Assembly: GCA_030531645.1 (NCBI GenBank) | Contig: JAUNNB010000003.1 | Location: forward strand, 1 to 64,000 | DNA: 64,000 nucleotides | From: Candidatus Saccharimonadota bacterium | Lineage (GTDB): Bacteria > Patescibacteriota > Saccharimonadia > Saccharimonadales > Saccharimonadaceae | Direction: 5' to 3' | Notes under the pieces: generated by a model | The model's database searches: none | Told to the model about the DNA's origin: nothing | Seen by the model: the letters and a program-made list of their open reading frames with translations, nothing else | Shown here: in pieces, positions 48,112 through 56,821 of the stretch | Numbering within the stretch: position 1 is the stretch's first letter | Layout: each line of letters begins with the position of its first letter | Position numbers and translations under genes: made by a program

Positions 48112-50553
48112 TTATTCTGTGCGCAAGGCATCTACTGGATCCTTCTTGCTTGCCATGCGAGATGGAATAAGGCCAGCGATGGTGGTAAGGACGACGCTAA
48201 TAATGATAAGTGCAATAGCACCAACAACTGGTAGTGATGAGATGTTTGGAGTCTTAGTCACCGATTCGATGATGATATTCGCTGGGATATTGAGTAGGAT
48301 TGTTGCAAGAATACCAAAGACGCCAGCCACGAATCCTTCGATAATAGTCTCAGCCTTAAAGACGCGAGAGATATCCTTCTTGGAAGCGCCAATAGCGCGG
48401 AGAATACCGATTTCTTTAGTGCGTTCAAGAACTGAGATGTAAGTAATAATCGCAATCATGATAGAGCTGACCACGAGCGAGATTGCAACGAAAGCAATAA
48501 GCACTGCGGTAATAACATCGATGATGGTAGAAATACCAGTCATAAGCATGCTGACATAATCAACATAAGTAATTTTGTCTTCTTCGAGTTCTTTGCTGTC
48601 GTTGTACTTTTTGATGATTTCGATGACACGGTCCTTTGCGTCGTAATCCTTTGGATAAATATTGATGGACTTTGGCTCGGCAAGATTCAAGAGCTTATCA
48701 TCGTTAAGAGACTTGATAACATGCTCGGTGAGGGCGTGAGTATAGCCAAAGAACAAGCCAGAATAGAGCGAGTCAGATTTGGTTTTTACAACACCAACAA
48801 CTTTAATATCAAAGCCGTTTTCGTAATACTTATCAAGGTTGGCATACATCTTGGCTAGGACAGATTCTGGAGTAAGCTGGGTGACCTTGGTGCCATAAAG
48901 AGACTTTTCAAGCGAAACACGCAGAGTCTTACCAATGAGTTCATCGTATTCGAGATTGACATGTTCTTTATCAACTTTCTCGCCACTGGAAATTCTCTTC
49001 AAAAGATCTGGTAGTTTCAAGCGGTCTTTCATACCGAGGAGGTAGAGAGTTGAAAGCGAGAAGCGGCCTTGGTCGTCAGTAATGAGAACGATTTCATCAT
49101 ATTTCTCTGGCATATGGCCGGAAAGAACATCAAACTGAGTTTCTAAGAAACTTTCGTTTGAGATAAGTTCTGAGAATGCGCCGGACATAGCAGTGCCGCC
49201 AAGGCTCATACTAGAAGTGCCGCCAGTAGCTTCACCCATTACATCCATTTCAGCATTTTCAGTTTGGAGCAAAGCGCCCATCTTGCCACCATGAGTATAA
49301 ATAAAGTCGAACATATCATTTGGGTTAGACTGAACAACTTTACCACTCTCGGTTTTACTGTAAATTGGAAGGTCGAGGTCATAGACATATTGAATATCAA
49401 GAACTTCCTTTTCGATATCTTCATAATTCTCATCGAGAGCTTTCTTCAAAGCAGCAGTATTATTTTCTTTAATCATTGTTGGAATGCTAAAGATTGGGTT
49501 ACCTGCGATATCGTCGATGGTACAAATCCTGTTTTCTTCACAAGTGGCATCTGCATCACTTACCATACTAGACATATTAGACATAGTAGTGCTCATAGAG
49601 CTCATGTCTACAGATTGTTTAGAAATGGTGAGAGGATACTGAGCCATAGTCTCGCGTTCAGTCTTGATAATATAGTCGTGCATACCAGAGCTAAGACTGA
49701 GAATCAAAGCGATACCAATGATACCAATAGAGCCTGCAAAAGCAGTGAGGATGGTCCTTCCCTTTTTGGTCATAAGGTTGTTAAGGCTGAGGCCTAAAGC
49801 AGTCCTCATGCTCATGGAAGTTTTCTTGGACTTTCTCTTTTCAATTTCGAGAGATTCTTTAGTGTCAACTTTGCCGTTGTACTCCTTGGAATCGTCGATG
49901 ATTTCGCCATCCTGAATCTTGATGATGCGAGTAGAATATTTCTTGGCAAGATCAGGGTTATGGGTAACCATGATAACGAGTTTCTCGGACGCAACTTTCT
50001 TCAAGAGCTTCATAATTTGCTCGGAAGTTGTGGTATCAAGCGCGCCGGTTGGCTCATCAGCAAGGACAATATCTGGGTCATTAACAAGTGCACGAGCAAT
50101 AGCAACGCGCTGCATTTGGCCACCCGAAAGCTGGTTTGGACGCTTATTCATGTGGTCCTTTAGGCCAACTTCTGTGAGAGCTTTTTTAGCGCGTTTTTTG
50201 CGTTCCTTTTTGGAAATGCCACTGAGAGTCAAGGCAAGTTCTACGTTGGAAAGGACAGACTGGTGGGAAATGAGATTGTAGCTTTGGAACACGAAACCGA
50301 CACGGTGGTTGCGATAAGAATCCCAGTCGCGGTCTTTAAAATCTTCAGTGCTGACCTCGTTAATAATGAGGTTGCCGGAATCGTATTTATCAAGACCACC
50401 AATAATATTTAGAAGTGTGGTCTTGCCCGAACCGGACGGGCCGAGAATTGAAACAAATTCATTCTCGCGGAAATTAATTGAAACTTTATTTAAAGCGGTC
50501 TGCTTCAAATCAGCAGTCTCGTAAATCTTAGTAATATTCTTTAACTCAAGCAT
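48112..50553 (-). CDS. MacB-type ABC transporter, ATPase fused to FtsX-like permease
   Basis: 813 aa. ATPase domain (about 1-230) of the LolD/MacB class: GPSGSGKTTLL (Walker A), FVFQSYNLI (Q loop), LSGGQMQRVAIARAL (signature), DIVLADEPTGALD (Walker B) and the H loop in MVTHNPDLA. The permease has one membrane helix (about 267-290), a ~370-residue extracytoplasmic domain with Met/Ser-rich repeats, then three helices typical of FtsX/MacB (about 660-805). Such transporters move peptides or lipoproteins by mechanotransmission; substrate unknown. TATAAT ends 6 nt before the ATG. Confidence 0.92.
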   Translation of the reverse strand: MLELKNITKIYETADLKQTALNKVSINFRENEFVSILGPSGSGKTTLLNIIGGLDKYDSGNLIINEVSTEDFKDRDWDSYRNHRVGFVFQSYNLISHQSVLSNVELALTLSGISKKERKKRAKKALTEVGLKDHMNKRPNQLSGGQMQRVAIARALVNDPDIVLADEPTGALDTTTSEQIMKLLKKVASEKLVIMVTHNPDLAKKYSTRIIKIQDGEIIDDSKEYNGKVDTKESLEIEKRKSKKTSMSMRTALGLSLNNLMTKKGRTILTAFAGSIGIIGIALILSLSSGMHDYIIKTERETMAQYPLTISKQSVDMSSMSTTMSNMSSMVSDADATCEENRICTIDDIAGNPIFSIPTMIKENNTAALKKALDENYEDIEKEVLDIQYVYDLDLPIYSKTESGKVVQSNPNDMFDFIYTHGGKMGALLQTENAEMDVMGEATGGTSSMSLGGTAMSGAFSELISNESFLETQFDVLSGHMPEKYDEIVLITDDQGRFSLSTLYLLGMKDRLKLPDLLKRISSGEKVDKEHVNLEYDELIGKTLRVSLEKSLYGTKVTQLTPESVLAKMYANLDKYYENGFDIKVVGVVKTKSDSLYSGLFFGYTHALTEHVIKSLNDDKLLNLAEPKSINIYPKDYDAKDRVIEIIKKYNDSKELEEDKITYVDYVSMLMTGISTIIDVITAVLIAFVAISLVVSSIMIAIITYISVLERTKEIGILRAIGASKKDISRVFKAETIIEGFVAGVFGILATILLNIPANIIIESVTKTPNISSLPVVGAIALIIISVVLTTIAGLIPSRMASKKDPVDALRTE

Positions 50554-50570
50554 ATGAATATTATATCATA

Positions 50571-51389
50571 TCAGAGGAAAAGCGTCTTGAAGTTCTCTTC
50601 GATTTGGCGCTCAACTTCATCTAGAGAAACTTGGTGTTGCTCGGCAATCCACTCGGCAATATTTTTGATGTAACTTGGTTCGTTGATTTCGCGACGATGT
50701 GGGACTGGAGCGAGATATGGAGCATCAGTTTCGGTGAGAATGCGGTCGAGTGGAGGAAGTGGCAAAGTCGAATAAGTTGCAATGCCATTTACGCCAACAT
50801 AGAACCCAGCATCCAGAACGCGTTTCAAATTTTTCTTGTTGTCCGTAAATGAATGAATTACGCCACGGACTGCCCCGAAATTATTAATGACACCAAAGAA
50901 ATCGTCGAAGGCTTCGCGGATATGGAAGCTGACTGGTAAATTGTTTTTTGTTGCGAGGTCGAGCATTTCTTCAAGCAATTTAATTTGCTCCGTGCGAATT
51001 TCGTCAAAGGTTAGATTTTTTCCGGCAAAAGGGCCCGTGTCGGTGACATAGAATTCTGGACCGTAGTGATAATCAAGACCAACTTCGCCGATTGCGATTG
51101 GCTTATGTTCGGAAAAATCAGGAATCTCGCGGGGTTTTTCAAGTTCATTAGGATGCACACCATAAGTCCAAAAAATCTGACATTTATCGGAATTAAATTT
51201 CAAAGTAAAATCGCGGGCACGCATGGAGTCTTCATAGGAAGTGCCGATAGTAACAATTTTAGTAACATTATTGTCTACGGCGCGGTTAATTAAATCTTTT
51301 GTGGTGGATGAGCCAAAATGGTCAAAGTCGTTTTGGTCACCAGCTGGGTTAGCGGAACCGTGAATGTGAGAATGTGAATCGATTAACAT
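50571..51389 (-). CDS. tatD: TatD-family metal-dependent hydrolase
   Basis: 272 aa, TIM-barrel metallohydrolase: LIDSHSHIHG metal site (about 2-11), GEVGLDYHYG (Glu about 100), FHIREAFDDF (His about 156), IHSFTD (His about 184) and TETDAPYLAP (catalytic Asp). Family members include 3'-5' DNA exonucleases, with a proposed quality-control role. TATAAT ends 6 nt before the ATG, leaderless, although the DUF name is variable. No methionyl-tRNA synthetase nearby, the usual neighbour. Confidence 0.93.
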   Translation of the reverse strand: MLIDSHSHIHGSANPAGDQNDFDHFGSSTTKDLINRAVDNNVTKIVTIGTSYEDSMRARDFTLKFNSDKCQIFWTYGVHPNELEKPREIPDFSEHKPIAIGEVGLDYHYGPEFYVTDTGPFAGKNLTFDEIRTEQIKLLEEMLDLATKNNLPVSFHIREAFDDFFGVINNFGAVRGVIHSFTDNKKNLKRVLDAGFYVGVNGIATYSTLPLPPLDRILTETDAPYLAPVPHRREINEPSYIKNIAEWIAEQHQVSLDEVERQIEENFKTLFL

Positions 51390-51403
51390 AAAATCATTAT
51401 ACC

Positions 51404-51910
51404 TTATTTTGAAACTTTACATTTGCCACTTAGGACATCACATTTTAGCCATTTACCATCTTTTTGAAAATCCGAAATCGCGACATTGTTTTTGTAAAGT
51501 TTGTCTTGTTTTTTGATGAGATCCTTCGCGACATTTTTACCGGCTTCGGAATTGCGCAGAAAAGAAAGTTCCGTTTTGCATGGAAAGCTTTTTATCTCAA
51601 CATCTTCTGGATTGACGGAAAGTTCTGCAAAAATATCTACATAGCGTTGGATGTAATGGGGCTCAAGATTTGTGTTATCGATAATGAGATTATGGTCACG
51701 GTAAATATGCGCCGCAATCTCGTTCTTTTCAATCATTGAAATGTAGTTCTCAAAATTTTCATCTTGGCCACTCGCAAAGTATTCATTAAGATCAAAGAAG
51801 CGCGAGCGAATTTCATCACGCGAAACAACGAAAAAGCCATCCTGCTTTTTCTGGTCGGCCCAGGTGCTTTTCCCTGCTCCGGAAATTCCACGCGTTAATA
51901 TAATTTTCAT
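51404..51910 (-). CDS. P-loop kinase, polynucleotide-kinase-like (AAA_33)
   Basis: 168 aa with Walker A TRGISGAGKST (about 6-16), VVSRDEIRSRFF (the substrate-binding RDE of T4 PNK-like kinases), NLIIDNTNL and two C-terminal Cys near the end (CDVLSGKC). Compatible with phosphorylation of a nucleic-acid or small-molecule end; the substrate is unknown. TATAAT (51918-51923) ends 7 nt before the ATG (leaderless). Divergent from the 156-aa gene. Confidence 0.85.
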   Translation of the reverse strand: MKIILTRGISGAGKSTWADQKKQDGFFVVSRDEIRSRFFDLNEYFASGQDENFENYISMIEKNEIAAHIYRDHNLIIDNTNLEPHYIQRYVDIFAELSVNPEDVEIKSFPCKTELSFLRNSEAGKNVAKDLIKKQDKLYKNNVAISDFQKDGKWLKCDVLSGKCKVSK

Positions 51911-51933
51911 TGTTTCTATTATACCACCTATCC

Positions 51934-52055
51934 TTGACGGTTCAAAGAATTTATGCTAAAATAGTAATGTAAGTTGGGGGCGAACTTCGCAGCTTACATC
52001 AGGGCGTGAGGAAAACCTCTTAAATTTTAAGGCGCTCTTACAGAAAGGTTGTTTT
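51934..52055 (+). promoter_or_regulatory. Promoter and structured 5' leader of the 156-aa gene
   Basis: TTGACG (51934-51939), 17-nt spacer, TAAAAT (51957-51962). The ~90-nt leader has stems ATGTAAG (51967-51973)/CTTACAT (51993-51999), GAGG-AAAA-CCTC (52008-52019) and CTTAA/TTAAG (52019-52031), then AAAGG before the ATG. Confidence 0.75.
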
Positions 52056-52526
52056 ATGCAGGTGTTTGTAAAAAGAAACGGAAAAACGGAATTTTTCCAG
52101 GCGATGCTGACAACGGATGCTGTGCCGTCAATTCTCGCGAAGCTCAATGCGACATTTCGTGATGAACATGGCAAAGGTGTCTGGTATCTGCCTAAGGTAG
52201 GCAAGGTCCAATCCGGTGAGATGGGAAAAAGTATGTGGCTGATTCCGGCACAAGTGGACGCGAAAGGAACTCTTGTTCCGATTACCCAGAGAGTTGAAAA
52301 TTTGAGTGCGGTAGAGCTCATTACTCCGGGTAACGAGGAATATCTCCTTGTAACTCCTACCGGCCAGACTATCTGTTGGCTTAAAGACGACAATCGCCAG
52401 TTGATTGAAGGTGTTGATCTCGACAAAGATGAATTCGAAGAGTTTTCAAACTTGTCGCCGGAAGGCATTGAATATTTGAAATCACAGGTATTGCCCGTTT
52501 TTCAGCAGCTTGCAGCGGCGAATTAA
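52056..52526 (+). CDS. Hypothetical protein, 156 aa
   Basis: No family recognised. Soluble, no membrane segment, starting MQVFVKRNGKTEFFQAM, beta-rich first two thirds with WYLPKVGKVQSGEMGKSMWL, and an acidic helical end (SPEGIEYLKSQVLPVFQQL). It has a leadered promoter and its own terminator, like the unknown genes at 14285 and 21351. A structured leader hints at post-transcriptional control, target unknown. Confidence 0.74.
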   Translation: MQVFVKRNGKTEFFQAMLTTDAVPSILAKLNATFRDEHGKGVWYLPKVGKVQSGEMGKSMWLIPAQVDAKGTLVPITQRVENLSAVELITPGNEEYLLVTPTGQTICWLKDDNRQLIEGVDLDKDEFEEFSNLSPEGIEYLKSQVLPVFQQLAAAN

Positions 52527-52545
52527 AGTAACCGAACAACAACTA

Positions 52546-52580
52546 GCCACCTCGGGTCCATTGAGGTGGCATTTTTTATT
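52546..52580 (+). terminator. Terminator after the 156-aa gene
   Basis: GCCACCTC-GGGTCCATT-GAGGTGGC followed by ATTTTTTATT. Confidence 0.95.
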
Positions 52581-52637
52581 CCCTTCGTTTATTTCAAACA
52601 CCGCTTATGCTATAATTAAGCAAAAGGAGTATTTGCT

Positions 52638-53555
52638 ATGTCTAATAAAGTTATGATTATTGGCACTGGGAATGTGGGTGCGTCGATTGGGTTTTCGCTC
52701 GTTTCACAACGCACGGCCGTAAACGAACTTGTGCTGACAGATATTAATATGGAAGATGCTGAAGGCGAAGCAATGGATCTTCGTGATACTTTGGCAGTTG
52801 CTCCAACCCAAATGAAAATTCATTCTGGGACTTATGAGTCCGATGCGGGCGATTGCGACATCATTATTATTACCGCCGGCGTTCCACAGAAACCTGGCGA
52901 AACTAGAATGGAATTACTAGCAAAAAACTCCGCAATTATGAAATCAATGATTGAGCCAATTATGGCAGCCGGTTTCAATGGAATTTTCCTTGTAGTTTCA
53001 AATCCAATGGATGTGATGACTTATCTCACAAAGAGATATTCTGGTCTCCCAGACGAGCAAGTGCTTGGCTCCGGTACTGTGCTCGACTCAGCAAGGCTCC
53101 GTTATAAAATCGCTGAAAAATTGGACGTTTCCCCACGTTCAGTTCATGCATACCAAATTGGCGAACATGGCGATAGCGAATTTGCATTATGGTCTGAAGC
53201 TGACGTCGGTAGACAAAGTTTGGAAAAACTTTTGAGTTCTGAGCAACGTGCAGAAGTTGAAGAATTTGCTAGACACGAAGCATATGACATCATTAATAAA
53301 AAAGGTGCAACTTATTATGGCATCGGTGCATGTGTGACAAAAATTGTAAATGCAATCCTTGAAGATACCAAGGAAGTTTTGCCGGTTTCGACTTATGATC
53401 ACTATTCAGATTCATACTTTGGCTGGCCAAGCGTGATTGGTAGAAAAGGTGTGATTAGGCGCTGCGATATTGATTTGACCGAAGAAGAAAGTGTGAAGCT
53501 TCAGAAATCGATCAATGCAATCAAAGAAGCTATTGCCGAGTGTCCGGAGGACTAA
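52638..53555 (+). CDS. ldh: L-lactate dehydrogenase
   Basis: Reduces pyruvate to lactate and regenerates NAD+. 305 aa: NAD loop IIGTGNVGASIGF (about 7-19), GVPQKPGETR with Gln84 at the position that selects lactate rather than malate (Arg in malate dehydrogenase), the substrate Arg in SARLR (about 153) and catalytic His177 in GEHGDSE. TATAAT at 52611-52616 and AAAGGAG before the ATG. Together with phosphoketolase it would give acetate plus lactate. The next gene is in the same frame, separated only by the TAA stop. Confidence 0.94.
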   Translation: MSNKVMIIGTGNVGASIGFSLVSQRTAVNELVLTDINMEDAEGEAMDLRDTLAVAPTQMKIHSGTYESDAGDCDIIIITAGVPQKPGETRMELLAKNSAIMKSMIEPIMAAGFNGIFLVVSNPMDVMTYLTKRYSGLPDEQVLGSGTVLDSARLRYKIAEKLDVSPRSVHAYQIGEHGDSEFALWSEADVGRQSLEKLLSSEQRAEVEEFARHEAYDIINKKGATYYGIGACVTKIVNAILEDTKEVLPVSTYDHYSDSYFGWPSVIGRKGVIRRCDIDLTEEESVKLQKSINAIKEAIAECPED

Positions 53556-54863
53556 GTGCAGCTAACTGGCGAAGTTGGTTTAAACTCCCGAAACGTAATC
53601 GTTGTAAATCTCGATGGCGGCGATGTGCTTTTTGAGCAGGACGCTGACGAGCAAGTTGAGGTGGCAAGCCTCACCAAAATTATGACCGTATATTTGGCCG
53701 CTGAAGCAGTTGAATCCGGCAAAATTAAGTTGGAAGATGAAATTACAATCACGGCTGAGATGATAAAAGTGGACCCAGAATTTGTGAAGGCTGGATTATA
53801 TGTTGGGCAGAAAATTACTTTCGAGGATTTAATGTATCTGACGCTTTTGCCGTCTAACGCCGATGCGGCGCAAGCACTGGCCGTGACAGTTGGTGGGTCG
53901 ATAAAAGATTTCATAGCGACCATGAACGAAACAGCGTGGAATTGGAAAATGGAAAGCACCCATTTTTCTAATGTGGTTGGGTATGATATGGCAGACGAGG
54001 ATGGCTACATTTTGGCCGATGGTGAAAAGAATTATTCGACTGCACGAGACGTAGCAAACATGGTAAAACATGCGATAGAAAATCCAACATTTGAAAAAGT
54101 TTTTGGAACGCGTGAATATACAACAGAGGCTGGAGCTAAGCTTGAATCTACCACACAAACAACTTCAAAAAGATTTGGACTCGATACAGAAATGATAACT
54201 GGCGTAAAAACTGGGTTCACCGGTGCAGCAGGCAGATGTCTCGCAAGCACGGCAGAGTTTGAATCTAAAAATGATTTGGGTAAGTCTGGCTTAAAACCAA
54301 GGCTGATTGCTGTAACGCTAGGCGCGGAAACGAGCGATGGACATGTGCGTGATACCGTAAATATGTATGACTATTTTGCGGATAATTATAGTTATAGATT
54401 GGCAAGCGAAGCGATTTTGACTGAAACAAAACCTTTGATGGCATACATTGGTTTTGAGAATGCGTCCGTAGAAACAGTGAATATATATGAATTGGGCGAT
54501 TCGACATATTATTTCCTAAATAATAACGCCGAGACAAAAACACAGTTCATCGCTGGTGAAAATATCACGCTCGTGGAAGAAGCGGAAGTTCCGGTTTATA
54601 GATATAATTTTGATGGCAATTTTGGGTTTAATTTCGCAAAAACTATTCCGGCGAGTGAGCGAGTCGGGACTGTTAAATATACCGCTGACGAAAAGATTTT
54701 GAATGAAATAGATGTGACGTTGGGCCAGGATGTAACAATATATAATTATCCAATGATTTTTGGCACAATTGTTACTAGTGCAGCAGCTATAGCTCTAGCG
54801 ATTGGTTTATTTGTGAAGTTCAAGATCCTGGGGCATAGGCAGCAACCAAAGCCTAGGTGGTAA
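53556..54863 (+). CDS. dacA: D-alanyl-D-alanine carboxypeptidase (PBP5/DacA-like), no signal peptide
   Basis: 435 aa; serine DD-peptidase motifs SLTK (S38, K41), SNA (100-102) and KTG (218-220) are all present, and the domain order fits PBP5-type enzymes that trim wall pentapeptides. The N-terminus starts directly at the first strand of the fold, so there is no signal sequence or N-terminal membrane helix, yet one membrane segment lies at the C-terminus (about 402-424) with a basic tail. The GTG start directly follows the ldh TAA and has GGAGG in the ldh end; ldh occupies the same frame upstream, so no longer form exists. Confidence 0.9.
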   Translation: MQLTGEVGLNSRNVIVVNLDGGDVLFEQDADEQVEVASLTKIMTVYLAAEAVESGKIKLEDEITITAEMIKVDPEFVKAGLYVGQKITFEDLMYLTLLPSNADAAQALAVTVGGSIKDFIATMNETAWNWKMESTHFSNVVGYDMADEDGYILADGEKNYSTARDVANMVKHAIENPTFEKVFGTREYTTEAGAKLESTTQTTSKRFGLDTEMITGVKTGFTGAAGRCLASTAEFESKNDLGKSGLKPRLIAVTLGAETSDGHVRDTVNMYDYFADNYSYRLASEAILTETKPLMAYIGFENASVETVNIYELGDSTYYFLNNNAETKTQFIAGENITLVEEAEVPVYRYNFDGNFGFNFAKTIPASERVGTVKYTADEKILNEIDVTLGQDVTIYNYPMIFGTIVTSAAAIALAIGLFVKFKILGHRQQPKPRW

Positions 54864-54878
54864 CAAAACGCTTATCCC

Positions 54879-54907
54879 TTGATTTTTTAGGCAATCTGTG
54901 ATATAAT
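54879..54907 (+). promoter_or_regulatory. Promoter of typA
   Basis: TTGATT (54879-54884), 17-nt spacer, TATAAT (54902-54907); ~25-nt leader with a weak AAGGG. Confidence 0.82.
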
Positions 54908-54932
54908 AAGAAGATAAGGGCAATTTTTTATT

Positions 54933-56774
54933 ATGCAAAATAAAGAGAAGATTAGGAACGTCGCGATTATTGCGCACGTCGACCATGGCAAAACGACTTT
55001 AGTCGATGGTCTTTTGAAGCAATCAAATACTTTTCGTGATAACCAAGCTGAAATGAGCCAAACTCTCATTATGGATAGCATGGATCAGGAGCACGAGCGC
55101 GGTATCACAATTACTGCAAAACAGACTTCTGTGTTTTACGATGGTTATAAAATTAATATTATCGATACGCCAGGCCACGCCGATTTCTCAGGTGAAGTTG
55201 AACGCACTTTGAATATGGCGGATGGTGTGATTTTGATTGTGGACGCCCAAGAAGGTCCAATGCCACAAACGAAATTCGTGCTTTCAAAAGCACTCGCATT
55301 AAAGCTTCGTCCAGTAGTGGTAATTAATAAAATCGATAAGCCTGCTGCTCGTATCGCAGAGGTTGAGAGCGAAATTGCCGACTTATTCTTGGAGCTCGCA
55401 AGTGATGAATCACAGCTAAATTACCCGATTTATTATGCTATTGCACGCGAAGGCAAAGCCGGAAAAACAACTGAGCTCGATAATGATTTACATGTAATTT
55501 TCGATTCAATCATTAACGACATTCCTGCCCCAAAAATCGATGAAAATGAGGGCAAGGGTGCACAACTTCTAGTGGCGGCGCTTGCAGCCGATAACTACCT
55601 TGGTAAATATGCAATTGGTAAGATTGTGCGTGGCAAATTGAAACACGGCGAAACCGTGAAAGTTATGAAGACTACTTTTGAAAACGGCGAGCCACATATC
55701 GAATCAAAGTCCGCAAAGATCGACCGAATTTTCACTTATCGTGGTCTTGGCAAGGAGGAAACTCAGGAAGCTTATGCTGGCGACATCGTGGCAATTACTG
55801 GTGTTGCTGATGCAAATATTGGCGACACTATTGCAACTGGTGATGCCCCGGAAGCTCTCCCTACTATCGAGCTCGAGCCACCAACCCTTAGTATTTATAT
55901 TGGCCCAAATACTTCCCCGCTCAAAGGCAAGGAGGGTGAATTTACTACTTCACGCCAGATTGCTGAGCGTCTAGAAAAAGAGCTTGAAACCAACATCGCT
56001 CTCAAAATCCAGCCGGATGGTCTTGGCTATAAAGTTTCTGGTCGTGGCGAGCTACATCTTTCCGTCTTGATTGAAACTATGCGCCGTGAAGGTTATGAAC
56101 TAGAAGCTGGTCGTCCAGAAGTGGTCTACAAAGAAATTGATGGGCAAAAAATGGAGCCGATTGAAGAGCTTACTGTTGAAGTGGATTCTGAATTTGTGGG
56201 TGCCGTAAGCCAAGAACTTGGTATCCGCAAAGCCGAACTTATTTCCCAAGATCTGACATCATCTGGCTCTACTCGTTTTACCTATGAAATTACGACCGCT
56301 GCGTTGATTGGTCTTCGTAATAATCTTCTAACAGAAACTAAAGGCACTGTGATTATGTCTTCCCTTCCTAAGGGTTACAAGCCAGTCGAAACTAAGTATA
56401 AGCCAGAGCGCAACGGTGCATTGATTAGCTTTGAATCTGGCGTCTCTACTGCTTATGCACTCGATGCAGCACAGGCACGCGGCGTATTATATATTCCGCC
56501 ACAGGCTGCAGTATATCAAGGTATGATTGTGGGTCTTTCAAACAAAAAGGAAGATATCGATATCAATATCTGCCGCGAAAAACAGCTTACAAATATGCGT
56601 ACCCATGCTTCTGATGGTGCAATCCAACTCACGCCATATACTCAGCTCAGCCTAGAACAGTGTTTGGACTTCTTGCTCGAAGATGAGCTCCTAGAAGTTA
56701 CGCCAAAAAATTTGCGTCTCAGGAAGCGCCAACTTGATCCAATTAAGCGAAAACGCGAAAATCGCGAAAACTAA
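54933..56774 (+). CDS. typA: GTPase TypA/BipA
   Basis: Ribosome-binding translational GTPase used in stress and 50S assembly. 613 aa: IIAHVDHGKTTL (G1), RGITITAK (switch 1), DTPGHADF (G3), NKIDKPAAR (G4), domain II and EF-G-like domains III and V, then the BipA-specific C-terminal domain ending in a run of basic residues (LRLRKRQLDPIKRKRENREN). Length is normal. Ends in a strong terminator. Confidence 0.98.
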   Translation: MQNKEKIRNVAIIAHVDHGKTTLVDGLLKQSNTFRDNQAEMSQTLIMDSMDQEHERGITITAKQTSVFYDGYKINIIDTPGHADFSGEVERTLNMADGVILIVDAQEGPMPQTKFVLSKALALKLRPVVVINKIDKPAARIAEVESEIADLFLELASDESQLNYPIYYAIAREGKAGKTTELDNDLHVIFDSIINDIPAPKIDENEGKGAQLLVAALAADNYLGKYAIGKIVRGKLKHGETVKVMKTTFENGEPHIESKSAKIDRIFTYRGLGKEETQEAYAGDIVAITGVADANIGDTIATGDAPEALPTIELEPPTLSIYIGPNTSPLKGKEGEFTTSRQIAERLEKELETNIALKIQPDGLGYKVSGRGELHLSVLIETMRREGYELEAGRPEVVYKEIDGQKMEPIEELTVEVDSEFVGAVSQELGIRKAELISQDLTSSGSTRFTYEITTAALIGLRNNLLTETKGTVIMSSLPKGYKPVETKYKPERNGALISFESGVSTAYALDAAQARGVLYIPPQAAVYQGMIVGLSNKKEDIDINICREKQLTNMRTHASDGAIQLTPYTQLSLEQCLDFLLEDELLEVTPKNLRLRKRQLDPIKRKRENREN

Positions 56775-56806
56775 AATAAGACCCCCTAGTAAAGGGGGTC
56801 TTATTT
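56774..56806. terminator. Bidirectional terminator after typA
   Basis: AAATAAGACCCCCT-AGTAA-AGGGGGTCTTATTT, serving typA and the convergent Yip1-like gene. Confidence 0.93.
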
Positions 56807-56821
56807 ATGTGCTTTTTGAAA

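Noticed and set aside
51961-52055. Known riboswitch in the leader of the 156-aa gene
   Set aside because: The stems match no riboswitch class I recognise; it is kept only as a structured leader.
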